A stretch of DNA of 64,000 nt from Larkinella punicea. GTDB taxonomy: Bacteria; Bacteroidota; Bacteroidia; Cytophagales; Spirosomataceae. The stretch's first letter is position 1. Every line of letters starts with the position of its first letter. This document shows positions 1-7,993 of the stretch, piece by piece. The notes beneath the pieces are model-generated. The model did no database searches and was not told where the DNA came from. It saw only the letters and a program-made list of their open reading frames with translations. Made by a program: the position numbers and the translations under genes. Location of the stretch: contig NZ_QOWE01000005.1 in the NCBI RefSeq assembly GCF_003334855.1, forward strand, positions 1-64,000, read 5' to 3'.

Positions 1-1
1 A

Positions 2-193
2 TTCAAGGCTTTCAACACGGTAGCCCGTTCGATTCAGAACCATTATGATACGATCTTGAACTACTTTGACAATCGCAGCACCAACGCGTCGGCTGAATCC
101 TTCAATGCCAAGATCAAAGCCTTCCGGGCTCAGTTCAGAGGGGTAAGAAACGTCGAGTTTTTCCTTTATCGATTAACGCAGTTATATGCTTAA
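2..193 (+). CDS. Transposase C-terminal fragment (ISL3-type), cut by window edge
   Basis: The open frame running in from the left edge encodes about 63 residues and stops at 191-193. It reads ...NHYDTILNYFDNRSTNASAESFNAKIKAFR... then ...FFLYRLTQLYA. This is the typical end of DDE transposases of the ISL3 group in Bacteroidota: the N-x-x-A-E-S-x-N-x-K-I-K block supplies the last catalytic Glu. The N-terminal part lies outside the window, so I cannot say whether the element is intact. Just after the stop, around 196-230, the sequence GATGCTCCACAACTTTTG resembles the terminal region of such elements, so the right IS end is probably near there. That boundary is inference; no target duplication can be checked. 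Confidence 0.8.
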   Translation, partial: FKAFNTVARSIQNHYDTILNYFDNRSTNASAESFNAKIKAFRAQFRGVRNVEFFLYRLTQLYA

Positions 194-361
194 ACCAAGA
201 TGCTCCACAACTTTTGCTCTTGATCCCCGAAAACCACTTGACATTTGTCAAAAACCGTCTGACAAACATCAAAAAATAAAGATCGTTTTAGGAAATTATT
301 CTTGCGTAGCGCTTAAGTTAACAGCCTAAAAACAATCAGTTACATTTTAAAGACTTCCAGC

Positions 362-937
362 TTATCGTTTCCGTAGCAGCCGACTTAAGGTGGCCGGATC
401 AATCCTCAGATAGGACGCAATATATTGGTTCTGAACCCGTTTCCACAACTCCGGGAATTGTTTCCGAAACTGCTCAACCCGTTTTTCAGCCTTGCTCTGC
501 CGCAGCAAACGCAACCGGTCTTCCTGGATGATAATACGGTGCTGAAGAATCCGTCGACTGAGGTGATTAAACTCTTGAAAACGGTGGTGCAAATAGTCCA
601 GATCCTGTCGGGTAATGTAAAACAGTTCGGCTCGCTCCAGGACTTCGATGGATTCATTGGATGGTTTGTTGAGTAGAAAACCGGAACTCGAATACACATA
701 ATAGCCTTCTTCCGCGAGCCAGGTCGTTACTTCCTTTTCTTCGTCATGGCAATAGCCCCGCACCAAGCCCCGGGCGATGTAGTAAATCCGCTCTTCGGTT
801 TCGCCGGCCCGGAGCAAGTGCGTACCTTCCGGCAAGCGCTGGAAAACAAGCCGTATTTCCAACTCATGCAACGCTTCCGGGGATAACCGCCGGATGGCCG
901 CAAGTTGATCAAACAGCTTTTTTTTCGCCGAAACCAT
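362..937 (-). CDS. Crp/Fnr family transcriptional regulator
   Basis: Encodes about 191 residues from the Met codon at 935-937. An in-frame Met at 989-991 would give 209 residues, but the family usually starts close to the first helix (here KKLFDQLAAIRRLSPEAL). The N-terminal two thirds form a cyclic-nucleotide-binding-type beta roll, with the conserved G-T-H-L-L-R-A-G-E and Y-Y-I-A-R-G-L-V-R-G segments. The C-terminal part has a winged-helix region ending IASYLRIDPATLSRLLRKR, the usual DNA-reading helix of the Bacteroidota group. Whether it binds cAMP is unknown, since most members of this phylum do not. It is transcribed away from the gene at 1107, so the 170 bp between them should hold two promoters. 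Confidence 0.9.
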   Translation of the reverse strand: MVSAKKKLFDQLAAIRRLSPEALHELEIRLVFQRLPEGTHLLRAGETEERIYYIARGLVRGYCHDEEKEVTTWLAEEGYYVYSSSGFLLNKPSNESIEVLERAELFYITRQDLDYLHHRFQEFNHLSRRILQHRIIIQEDRLRLLRQSKAEKRVEQFRKQFPELWKRVQNQYIASYLRIDPATLSRLLRKR

Positions 938-1059
938 AGTCTGAGGGTTTGAATAGAAGTTTCCCAGATTTGACGGACGGGCGTACAACAAGTCACTTTC
1001 TGCCTATTTAATAGTACGGAATTGAGAATTTCCATTCACGCAAAAAGCCGCTGTTTGAT

Positions 1060-1089
1060 TTGACAAAAGGGGCGGAATACGTACCTTTA
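1060..1089 (+). promoter_or_regulatory. Candidate Bacteroidota-type promoter for the gene at 1107
   Basis: TTG at 1060-1062, a 19-nt spacer, then TACCTTTA at 1082-1089. This matches the phylum pattern TTG-N19-TAnnTTTG except for the last base. The start codon is 18 bp downstream. The same TACCTTTA box precedes the TTG-start gene at 42998. Confidence 0.5.
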
Positions 1090-1106
1090 ATCAGTACTTA
1101 ATCAAA

Positions 1107-2720
1107 ATGCTGATGATCAATCGTCTCACGATAGGGCTGTGGTGCTGGATGCTGGTGGCATGTATTCCCGCGATGGCCCAATTTGAGCCTTCCATCCGCC
1201 TGGAATTGCCCATTAGTCAGAATTCGGAGGAGTTTTTCGACGTGACGACGCTCGGGGATCAGGGCGTTCTGGTGAACGTCCGGCATGGCGATTACTACTC
1301 GTCAGCCCCCACCAAGTTTTCTTTCAAACGCTACGATACCGACCTCAAACTGCTCTGGTCGACGGATTATAAAATTGATGCCTTCTACGAACCGGTTCGG
1401 TCGGCCCGCACGGAACATTATCTCTACTGGCTACTGAAAGAAACCGCCAACGAGAAAATTGCCATCCTGCGAGTCAATCTCACCGACGGAACGATGGAAA
1501 CCTACCGGGGCGATCTGGTGACGCCTATGGATATTTTTCATTTCAAGGTGCTGGATAACATCGCCTACCTCGGCGGCTATTACCGCTCCCGGCCGGTGGT
1601 GGTGTCATTCTCGTTTTTCGACCTGACTTCCAAAGTGTTACCCGGTTTGTATACCAACCACATTCAGCTCAACAACATCGAAGTCGATGAACAACGGCGA
1701 CTGGTACACGTCATGACCGATGCCACGCACCAGCGAAACTGCGAGTTTACGGTTCGGACGTATTCGTACGAGGGCAAACTGATCCGGACGGTGAATCTGG
1801 ACGGCAACAAACACAGCCTGATTTCGGGCAAACTGCTTCCCCTCAACGACGAGGAATCGCTGCTCGTCGGCAACTATTCCAACGACTGCACGCCCTATTC
1901 GCAGGGGGTTTACATCACGCGAATCCGCAATGCCGCGTCGCCCGTGGGCGAAAGCACGGTGATTACCCCGACCGAAGACACGCGTTATATCGACTTTTCG
2001 GAGCTTCAGAATTTCTTCAACTACATGAAACCCAAACGCCAGCAGAAGATGATCGAGCGGCTGGCGCGTCGGAAAGACCAGGGCAAAGACACCAAGTTCC
2101 GGTATCGACTGCTGGTGCATGACCTGGTGCCGACTGACGAAGGGCTGATGCTGATTGCGGAAGTCTACTACCCCCAATACCGGGGCAGTTCCTATCCGTA
2201 TCTGGGCGCCGGGCGCTCCTTTGATCGCTATCAGGAAGGCTACCGCTATACGCACGCGTTTCTGTGCGGTTTTGACAAAAAAGGCAAACTGCTGTGGGAC
2301 AATTCTTTGCCTATTCCCGATCTGAGCAGCTATGATTTGAATCAGATGGTGCAGGTTTCCCGACAGGGCAACACAACCGTTCTGGCCTATCCGCACGACG
2401 GCGAAATCCACGCGGAGGTGATTCAGGGCGGCAAGGTGGTGCGGGAACAGGAGAAGTATTCGCTGAAGAAACTGCGGGAAAACGAAAAAGTGGTTTATTC
2501 CGAAAACGAACAACTGGAAGCCTGGTATGACGGCCATTTTCTGGCCTGCGGATTTCAGAAAATTTCGACCGATCGCTCCCTCGCTCCTCCGCGTGAGGTG
2601 TTCTATATCAATAAAGTAACCCGCATTCCCGACGATCCGGACACCCGCCCGTCGAGCCGATCGGCCAGCCCGGACGATACCAACGCTACCCGAAAAACTT
2701 CCGGATCAAAACAAAAATGA
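1107..2720 (+). CDS. Secreted hypothetical protein
   Basis: 537 residues beginning with a clear signal peptide (hydrophobic core near residues 8-22, cleavage probably after AMAQ at about 25). The mature part is rich in beta-strand-like stretches with repeated F-x-x-Y-D and L-L-W-x-x motifs, which suggests a beta-propeller-like fold, but I recognise no named family. The C-terminal 30 residues are Ser/Thr/Pro/Asp-rich and probably disordered. No lipobox and no T9SS sorting domain were seen, so it is probably periplasmic. The 3' end overlaps the convergent DUF2905 gene by 35 nt. Function unknown. Confidence 0.75.
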   Translation: MLMINRLTIGLWCWMLVACIPAMAQFEPSIRLELPISQNSEEFFDVTTLGDQGVLVNVRHGDYYSSAPTKFSFKRYDTDLKLLWSTDYKIDAFYEPVRSARTEHYLYWLLKETANEKIAILRVNLTDGTMETYRGDLVTPMDIFHFKVLDNIAYLGGYYRSRPVVVSFSFFDLTSKVLPGLYTNHIQLNNIEVDEQRRLVHVMTDATHQRNCEFTVRTYSYEGKLIRTVNLDGNKHSLISGKLLPLNDEESLLVGNYSNDCTPYSQGVYITRIRNAASPVGESTVITPTEDTRYIDFSELQNFFNYMKPKRQQKMIERLARRKDQGKDTKFRYRLLVHDLVPTDEGLMLIAEVYYPQYRGSSYPYLGAGRSFDRYQEGYRYTHAFLCGFDKKGKLLWDNSLPIPDLSSYDLNQMVQVSRQGNTTVLAYPHDGEIHAEVIQGGKVVREQEKYSLKKLRENEKVVYSENEQLEAWYDGHFLACGFQKISTDRSLAPPREVFYINKVTRIPDDPDTRPSSRSASPDDTNATRKTSGSKQK

Positions 2721-2913
2721 GGTTCAGCAGAACGCTGACGACGATGCAGGTGACAATCGGGAAATAAAAACCGCCGTTTTTGCCTTCGATGCGAATGTCG
2801 CCCGGCAACCGACCGAGCCAGCCCAGTTTGTCGCCAAAGAAATAGACGATCAGCCCGATCAGGACTATCACCACCCCAATTCCGATCAGATATTTACCAA
2901 TGCCTGCGTTCAT
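2686..2913 (-). CDS. DUF2905 family small membrane protein
   Basis: 75 residues from the Met at 2911-2913. A longer in-frame start at 2970 adds a charged, cysteine-containing leader that the family lacks. The pattern is two transmembrane helices (about residues 6-24 and 51-70) joined by a loop with W-L-G-R-L-P-G-D-I-R-I-E, the signature of DUF2905. The role of the family is not known. The last 35 nt lie inside the 3' end of the gene at 1107 on the other strand, so the two messages are antisense there. Confidence 0.85.
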   Translation of the reverse strand: MNAGIGKYLIGIGVVIVLIGLIVYFFGDKLGWLGRLPGDIRIEGKNGGFYFPIVTCIVVSVLLNLIFVLIRKFFG

Positions 2914-3016
2914 ACCCGTACCCTGTCCGTGTTCGAATCTTTCTTTGCAAGTATAGACTACCCTTCTCAAAAAGGCAATTTTCCGGTTACTCCCATTTTA
3001 CATTCTCCCATTTCCC

Positions 3017-3982
3017 ATGCATCGCCATCTCCTCTCCTTCCTCTTTTTTTACACAGTCAGCAGTCTGGTTTTAGCGCAGTCGAAGGCGCTTTTCACCGCC
3101 GATCAGCCCGGCGAAACGCCCAAAGTTTTCGCTCCCGGTTTCATTTCCGGGCCGTATCTGGAACGCGATATGGCAATTTCGGCGAAACAGGATGAGGTGT
3201 ATTTCACGATCCAGGGGCAGGCCGGTGAAATCAGCGTCATTCTCTTTTCCAGAAACGTGAAAGGCGTCTGGAGCAAGCCCGAAGTGGTCTCTTTTTCGGG
3301 TCAATTCAATGACATCGAACCGTTTCTGGCTCATGATGGTACCCGCATTTTTTTCTCGTCCAACCGGCCCAAAAAACCGGGAGATCCCCCAAAAGATTAC
3401 GACATCTGGTTTTCAGATCGAAAAAACGGAATCTGGCAGGAACCCATTCGGCTGGACGGGCCGATCAATACCGACAAAGACGAGTATTACCCCAGCATCG
3501 CCCAAAACGGTAATCTCTACTTTACGGCCAATTACGCCAATGGCCTGGGCGAAGAAGACCTGTACGTCAGCCGCTGGCAAAACGGGCAATACCAGAACCC
3601 GGAACGGTTGCCGGCAACCGTTAACTCGAAAAATTTCGAGTTCAATGCCTTCGTCGATCCCCGAGAACGGTTTATTATCTACACGGCGTACGGACGACCG
3701 GGAAGCCTGGGGCGGGGCGATTTGTATATCAGTTTTCGCGACCCGGCCGGCCAGTGGCAAGCCGCCAAAATGCTTCCCGAACCGTTTAATTCGAAGCAAA
3801 TCGACTACTGCCCCTTCGTTTCTCCCGATGGGAAATGGTTCTTTTTTTCCAGCAAACGCACCACGCCCAAACCAGCTCAGCCCTTTACCTCCGAAACGCT
3901 CCGCCAGCGGCTAAATGGCGTCCAGAACGGTTTTGAGGACATTTACTGGGTGAGCAGCACGGTTTTGTGGATGTTGAAATAA
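3017..3982 (+). CDS. Secreted PD40/TolB-like beta-propeller protein
   Basis: 321 residues with a signal peptide (residues 1-20, ending LVLAQ). The body contains repeated PD40-type blades: F-F-S-S-N-R-P near residue 112, Y-D-I-W-F-S-D-R near 129, Y-P-S-I-A-Q-N-G-N-L-Y-F-T near 158, and P-F-V-S-P-D-G-K-W-F-F-F-S-S near 264. These S-x-D-G-x-x-x-Y/F-F-x-S repeats are the hallmark of WD40-like TolB propellers. Such proteins are often periplasmic and bind ligands or partners; no enzyme activity can be claimed. It stands alone between a convergent pair on the left and the AraC-type gene. Confidence 0.85.
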   Translation: MHRHLLSFLFFYTVSSLVLAQSKALFTADQPGETPKVFAPGFISGPYLERDMAISAKQDEVYFTIQGQAGEISVILFSRNVKGVWSKPEVVSFSGQFNDIEPFLAHDGTRIFFSSNRPKKPGDPPKDYDIWFSDRKNGIWQEPIRLDGPINTDKDEYYPSIAQNGNLYFTANYANGLGEEDLYVSRWQNGQYQNPERLPATVNSKNFEFNAFVDPRERFIIYTAYGRPGSLGRGDLYISFRDPAGQWQAAKMLPEPFNSKQIDYCPFVSPDGKWFFFSSKRTTPKPAQPFTSETLRQRLNGVQNGFEDIYWVSSTVLWMLK

Positions 3983-4116
3983 GGGATTATTCCGACTGGT
4001 GTTTGCCAAACCGAATACTAAAACCCGATCTCTTTCCAGGAAATTATTGTATTTATTTACCCCCGCAAGTACACCTCCCAAAGTAGACTGGCTAGAACAT
4101 CAGGGATAAACCGGGT

Positions 4117-4572
4117 TTGCCAACGTCCGATTTATCCACATTCACACCGTTCATCCAGAAAGCCATGAATCCGTTTCAATCTGTTGCCGTCCGAGACCAT
4201 ACCGTGCTGAAGCTGTGGGGTCAGATCGAACAAAACATCGACAATCCCGACTTAAGCGTGACGGATCTGCTCGAATCGGCCGCAATGAGCCGCACCAACC
4301 TCTACCGCCGGCTCACCGCCAAAACCGGCATGTCGGCCACCGCCTTTATCCGGTATGTCCGGCTGACGAAAGCCCGCGATCTGCTCCTCGATCAAACGGA
4401 TCTGACCATTTCAGAGATTGCCTTCGCCGTTGGCTTCAACAGCCTGAGCTACTTCACCAAACGGTTTACGGAGGTCTTCGGCGTTTGCCCCCGGCGGTAT
4501 CAGGAAACCCATGAACTCAAACCGCTTTCGGAACATCCGTTCAAGTTTTTGGAACATGCGTTGAAAGGTTAG
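4117..4572 (+). CDS. AraC-type helix-turn-helix regulator (DNA-binding domain only)
   Basis: 151 residues, or 135 if translation begins at the Met at 4165 (MNPFQSVAV). Nearly the whole protein is the double helix-turn-helix domain. The first HTH is in ...LSVTDLLESAAMSRTNLYRRLTA; the second is in ISEIAFAVGFNSLSYFTKRF, followed by the conserved F-G-V-C-P-R-R-Y. There is no ligand-binding or two-component domain, so it resembles the HTH tail of a hybrid sensor but with its own start. It lies 106 bp upstream of the candidate peptide and radical SAM genes on the same strand and may control them; that link is inference. Confidence 0.85.
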   Translation: MPTSDLSTFTPFIQKAMNPFQSVAVRDHTVLKLWGQIEQNIDNPDLSVTDLLESAAMSRTNLYRRLTAKTGMSATAFIRYVRLTKARDLLLDQTDLTISEIAFAVGFNSLSYFTKRFTEVFGVCPRRYQETHELKPLSEHPFKFLEHALKG

Positions 4573-4678
4573 GAACATCCGTAAAAGCGTAATTCTCCTG
4601 AATTAACAAACTTTACATCGGCCAATAAAATACTGTTGGTCAGTTATTTATATCGATGTAAAACTAAATCTAAACACC

Positions 4679-5107
4679 ATGGAGAAGAGACCGCTGAAAG
4701 AGCAGATCGACGCATTGGAAAAATTGGCCAAAGACCCGAAAAGCCAGCAGGAAATCGGGAAAAGGCTGATTCAGGAAGTAGCGAAAGCGATGTACGAAGA
4801 ACGAAAAGGGCTCGAAATATCGTCCCCGGACGCCGAGATTCCGATTCGGAAAGGCGAGATGGTTCCCCTGGAATTACGGAACCAGATCAAAACCGATGAA
4901 GCGGGGCTGGCGCTCCAGGACGCGCTGGTGCAGAACCTCAACCTGCGCATCTGGTTCCGGATCTGGGTTCGTTTCTGGTTCCGGATCATCGTCGATATTC
5001 CCCGGTTTGAAACCAGCCCGCTGAATTCGTTCAAGGATTTCGCTGATGCCATCGGCTTTTCGGACGAAGAGATCAAACTCGTAGACCGGCTCAAAGGCAT
5101 GTCCTGA
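4679..5107 (+). CDS. Candidate RiPP precursor with R-x-W-x tetrad repeats
   Basis: 142 residues, no cysteine, not matched to a family I know. Residues 1-60 are charged and helical, like a leader. Residues 90-105 are four tandem tetrads: RIWF, RIWV, RFWF, RIIV. This puts Trp at 92, 96 and 100, each followed two residues later by Arg (94, 98, 102). A further 37 residues follow, containing D-I-P-R-F-E and an acidic helix. The next gene, 93 bp downstream on the same strand, is a radical SAM/SPASM peptide-type maturase. Established three-residue cyclophane RiPPs link an aromatic ring to the beta carbon of the residue two positions later, which fits W-x-R. The precursor role and the chemistry are inference. 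An alternative is a small amphipathic membrane-active protein. Confidence 0.6.
   Translation: MEKRPLKEQIDALEKLAKDPKSQQEIGKRLIQEVAKAMYEERKGLEISSPDAEIPIRKGEMVPLELRNQIKTDEAGLALQDALVQNLNLRIWFRIWVRFWFRIIVDIPRFETSPLNSFKDFADAIGFSDEEIKLVDRLKGMS
4946..4993 (+). repeat. Four 12-nt in-frame repeats encoding the putative core
   Basis: Four consecutive 12-nt units encode RIWF, RIWV, RFWF and RIIV (residues 90-105). The units share CG(C/G/T)-(A/T)TC-(TGG/ATC)-(G/T)T(T/C). The codons differ at wobble positions, so the amino-acid pattern and not the DNA seems to be what is kept. Confidence 0.75.
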
Positions 5108-5200
5108 GACCGCTTGCCATCCCCCGCCGGAGAATCCTGACCAGAAGGGATTCTTCGGTTTCCCACTCCCTTTCCGAACCGCCTTACAACAACCTCTATC

Positions 5201-6337
5201 ATGGACAACTCCCTCAGCCTGATCATCAAATCGACCCGAAAGTGCAACCTGCGCTGCTCCTACTGCCACGACTGGCGCTCGCGCGGAACGGTTATTTCCT
5301 TCGAAATTCTGGCCAACATCGTCGCGAAGGCCTTTCGCGCCAAACGCTACAAGGTCATCAATTTTATCTGGCACGGGGGCGAACCGCTGCTGCTGGGCAT
5401 CGATTTTTTTCGCCGGGCGCTCAGTTTGCAGCAGTCCTTTATTCAGGAAGGGCAATACGTCCTCAACAGCGTCCAGATCAACGGCACGCTGCTCACGGAG
5501 GAATGGTGTGAATTTTTCAGAAAAAACCACTTCCAGGTGGGCGTCAGCGTGGATGGCCCCGAGGAAATTCACAACCGCAACCGGTCTTTTGCTTCGGGAA
5601 AAGGGAGTTTTCAGCAAGTGATCAAAAGCATCGATTTGCTGAAAGAATACGGAATCGGCCACGGCGTTCTGCTGGTGCTGAACGACAACACCAAGCGTTT
5701 ACCGGCTCCCGAAATCTTTGATTTCATCACCCGGGATCTAAAAGTCGACAACTTCTCGTTCCTGCCCGCCGTTCCCGACAACCTCATCGGCCAGAACTCC
5801 GGCGAACGCGCAACGACCGATTACCTGTCGCTGGAAGACTACGAAGAGTTTATGATCCGGATTTTCGACCACTGGTACGCCCTCGACAACCCCGACATTC
5901 GGGTGCGCGAGATCGACGGCATTGTGCGTTCGGTGATGCGGGGCAATCCGCAGGTCTGCACCTTGGCCGGCAATTGCCTCGGCGGTTATTACCACATTGA
6001 ACCCGAAGGTGACGTTTACCACTGCGATAAATACGTCGGCGATCCGATGTATAACCTCGGCAACATCCTGGAATCCGATTTCGATACGCTGTTTAAATCG
6101 CCCCAAATGCGGGAGTTGCGCCGACAGGAACGGGACAATCTCCAGCGGCTGTCGGCCTGTAAACACTACGGAATCTGCAACGGCGGCTGCCCGCACGACC
6201 GCTACATCGCTAAAAAATACCGTACGGATTTTACCGGAGACTGTTGCGGTCAAAACCGGCTGATCTCCCACATCATCCGGGCGTTGGGGCAGGACATTGG
6301 CGCGGAAAAAATGGCGGTTTTTGGCCATACAATGTAA
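5201..6337 (+). CDS. Radical SAM/SPASM peptide-maturase-like enzyme
   Basis: 378 residues. The CxxxCxxC radical SAM cluster site is Cys15-Cys19-Cys22, and the GGEP motif is at residues 59-62. The C-terminal SPASM region has cysteines at 253, 259, 275, 320, 326, 330 and 348/349, including C-D-K-Y-V and C-N-G-G-C-P-H-D-R, so it should carry two auxiliary [4Fe-4S] clusters. This layout is shared by anaerobic sulfatase maturases and by maturases of ribosomal peptides (the XyeB, GrrM and FxsB type). No sulfatase gene is nearby, whereas the preceding gene encodes a repeat-bearing Cys-free peptide. I therefore favour a peptide-modifying role, acting in the cytoplasm on the product of 4679-5107. No transporter or protease gene adjoins. 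The 3' end faces a minus-strand gene 13 bp away. Confidence 0.85.
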   Translation: MDNSLSLIIKSTRKCNLRCSYCHDWRSRGTVISFEILANIVAKAFRAKRYKVINFIWHGGEPLLLGIDFFRRALSLQQSFIQEGQYVLNSVQINGTLLTEEWCEFFRKNHFQVGVSVDGPEEIHNRNRSFASGKGSFQQVIKSIDLLKEYGIGHGVLLVLNDNTKRLPAPEIFDFITRDLKVDNFSFLPAVPDNLIGQNSGERATTDYLSLEDYEEFMIRIFDHWYALDNPDIRVREIDGIVRSVMRGNPQVCTLAGNCLGGYYHIEPEGDVYHCDKYVGDPMYNLGNILESDFDTLFKSPQMRELRRQERDNLQRLSACKHYGICNGGCPHDRYIAKKYRTDFTGDCCGQNRLISHIIRALGQDIGAEKMAVFGHTM

Positions 6338-6349
6338 CCCGCCTTCTCC

Positions 6350-7774
6350 TTACTTTTTTAAGCCAAAGCCTGCAAAAGGTGCCTTCGCATCGTCCAGCAC
6401 CAGCACCCAGTCCGTGGTTGGGCCGACAATCGGAGCCTTGAATTCCTGCGGCCCGGTATTCGGAAATACACCGATTTTCTGGCTCTTTCCATCGCGGGGA
6501 TTATACCAGTAGGCCAGCACGTTCGGCGCAGCGGTAAGCCGGGCAAGGTCAATTTTCAGCGGACTGCCGTTGGGCGTGTAGGCAAACAGGAAGTTATCGT
6601 CTTCCGAAATGGCGGCCACCTGATGATTGCCGTCGTCGGGGTTGGTGTTCTGAATCAGCCGCTCGTCGGGCATCAGCCGCGTCCACGGATGCGACTCGTA
6701 CAACCGGCGTAGAATTCCCATCTGAAACGCCCCGGCATGATCGAGTGCCCGTTTCCAGTGCGTTCGGGCAGCCGAAACCGGCAGATTCCGGTCGTTGTCG
6801 AAAAACTGCCAGATGTTGTGGTTGCCGTACGTATGCCCACAACCGCCCGACAAAACCGCCCACCAGGCCGCCTGCCGCACATCAAAATCGTCAAAATAGC
6901 CTTGCTCCGGTTTGTGTGCAATCGGATGGTCTTCGTAACGCGGTTCGCCATCGAGCGTCGGCTTGGGTGGAAACATCGCGTAATTCTGCCGCTGCATCAC
7001 GTAATTCTTCTTGTTCCTGGCGCTGTGCCCCGACTGAAACAGGTTGATGTTCAACCATTTGTCACTGTGAAAAAATCCCGACGAATTGCTATCGCCCTGC
7101 GGGTGATAGGTCATGAGCTTGGTGCCGCCGTCGCCCTTCTTGATGCCTTCCGCCATCGCCCGGACGATGGCCAGCCGTTGTTCGCCCTCCGGATTGCGGT
7201 CACCGCCCAAAATCCAGATGACCGGTTTGCCCCGGTAGCGTTTGCCAATGAATTCACCGTAGGTTCGGGCATTGGCGGTGTTGAAAATTTCGGGACCTTT
7301 TCCCCACTTCTTATTGAATTTATCTCCCCAGGTCGGCAGCAGCCCGACGACCAGCCCCAACTCCGTGGCCCGGTTGACCACCCAGTCGACATGCTGGAAA
7401 TACGCTTCATTCGGCTTCGTAGGGTCGTTGCCCACCAGCGGCAATTGGCCGTACTGGTTGGGCTGCGTCAGTCCGTCGAGTTCGGCCAGCACCACCGCCT
7501 GAATCACGGTAAATCCCTTGGCCGCCCGGTTTTTCAGGTACAGATCGGCTTCTTCCTTCGTCAGCCGGTGAAACAATTCCCAGGCCGTGTCTCCCAGCCA
7601 GAAAAACGGTTTCCCATCCCCCCGCATGATGTAGCGTTTGTCGGGAATGATGTAGAGTTTGGATAAGGCAACGGTTTCTTTCGAAGCCGCAGCGGGTTTC
7701 TGGGCGTATCCTAAAACGGACAGGAGCAGGTAGATAATTCCAAAAATAAACGTCTTTTTTACCCCTAAAGTCAT
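6350..7774 (-). CDS. DUF4038 apiosidase-like (GH140-type) glycoside hydrolase
   Basis: 475 residues from the Met at 7772-7774 (MTLGVKKTF), which gives a proper signal peptide ending LGYAQ. The open frame extends to 7879, but that extra part runs through an intergenic inverted repeat and is unlikely to be translated. The N-terminal catalytic barrel begins with the family hallmark of DUF4038: R-Y-I-M-R-G-D-G-K-P-F-F-W-L-G-D-T-A-W-E-L-F. It also has G-F-T-V-I-Q-A and P-V-I-W-I-L-G-G-D-R-N-P. The last 90 residues match the companion C-terminal domain labelled putative collagen-binding. Characterised relatives (GH140) cleave apiose side chains of pectin; the substrate here is not known. Exported, probably periplasmic. 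Confidence 0.85.
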   Translation of the reverse strand: MTLGVKKTFIFGIIYLLLSVLGYAQKPAAASKETVALSKLYIIPDKRYIMRGDGKPFFWLGDTAWELFHRLTKEEADLYLKNRAAKGFTVIQAVVLAELDGLTQPNQYGQLPLVGNDPTKPNEAYFQHVDWVVNRATELGLVVGLLPTWGDKFNKKWGKGPEIFNTANARTYGEFIGKRYRGKPVIWILGGDRNPEGEQRLAIVRAMAEGIKKGDGGTKLMTYHPQGDSNSSGFFHSDKWLNINLFQSGHSARNKKNYVMQRQNYAMFPPKPTLDGEPRYEDHPIAHKPEQGYFDDFDVRQAAWWAVLSGGCGHTYGNHNIWQFFDNDRNLPVSAARTHWKRALDHAGAFQMGILRRLYESHPWTRLMPDERLIQNTNPDDGNHQVAAISEDDNFLFAYTPNGSPLKIDLARLTAAPNVLAYWYNPRDGKSQKIGVFPNTGPQEFKAPIVGPTTDWVLVLDDAKAPFAGFGLKK

Positions 7775-7852
7775 GCGCGACCCCGACCCTGAAGGGGGCT
7801 TGGAAGCGAATTTTTCCAGATGCAAAAAGTCCCCTTCAGGGGATTTAGGGGC
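7761..7852. repeat. CCCCTAAA/TTTAGGGG inverted-repeat element
   Basis: CCCCTAAA at 7762-7769 pairs with TTTAGGGG ending near 7852, and CCCTGAAGGGG at 7787-7797 faces CCCCTTCAGGGG at 7831-7842. It overlaps the 5' end of the DUF4038 gene. Related elements occur at 11446, 34427 and 38412. Confidence 0.65.
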
Positions 7853-7993
7853 AGTAAGCGAAACGACTACTAAATTCATGGGTCAGGAATAAGGGGCTGT
7901 AAAAACTGACATTTGAATGAAATCTAAGACGGTTTGCTTATAATTCAAACACCTTTCCAAAAACTTGCCGTACTTTTGCGGCTTGTTACAACT

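Noticed and set aside
1638-2537. 299-residue minus-strand frame opposite the secreted protein gene
   Set aside because: Shadow frame; the plus-strand gene has a signal peptide and plausible composition.
4679-5107. Sactipeptide, ranthipeptide or lanthipeptide precursor
   Set aside because: The precursor has no cysteine, so thioether crosslinks are not possible.
5201-6337. Anaerobic sulfatase-maturing enzyme
   Set aside because: The SPASM layout is similar, but no sulfatase gene is present in the window and the adjacent repeat peptide is a better partner. Not fully excluded.
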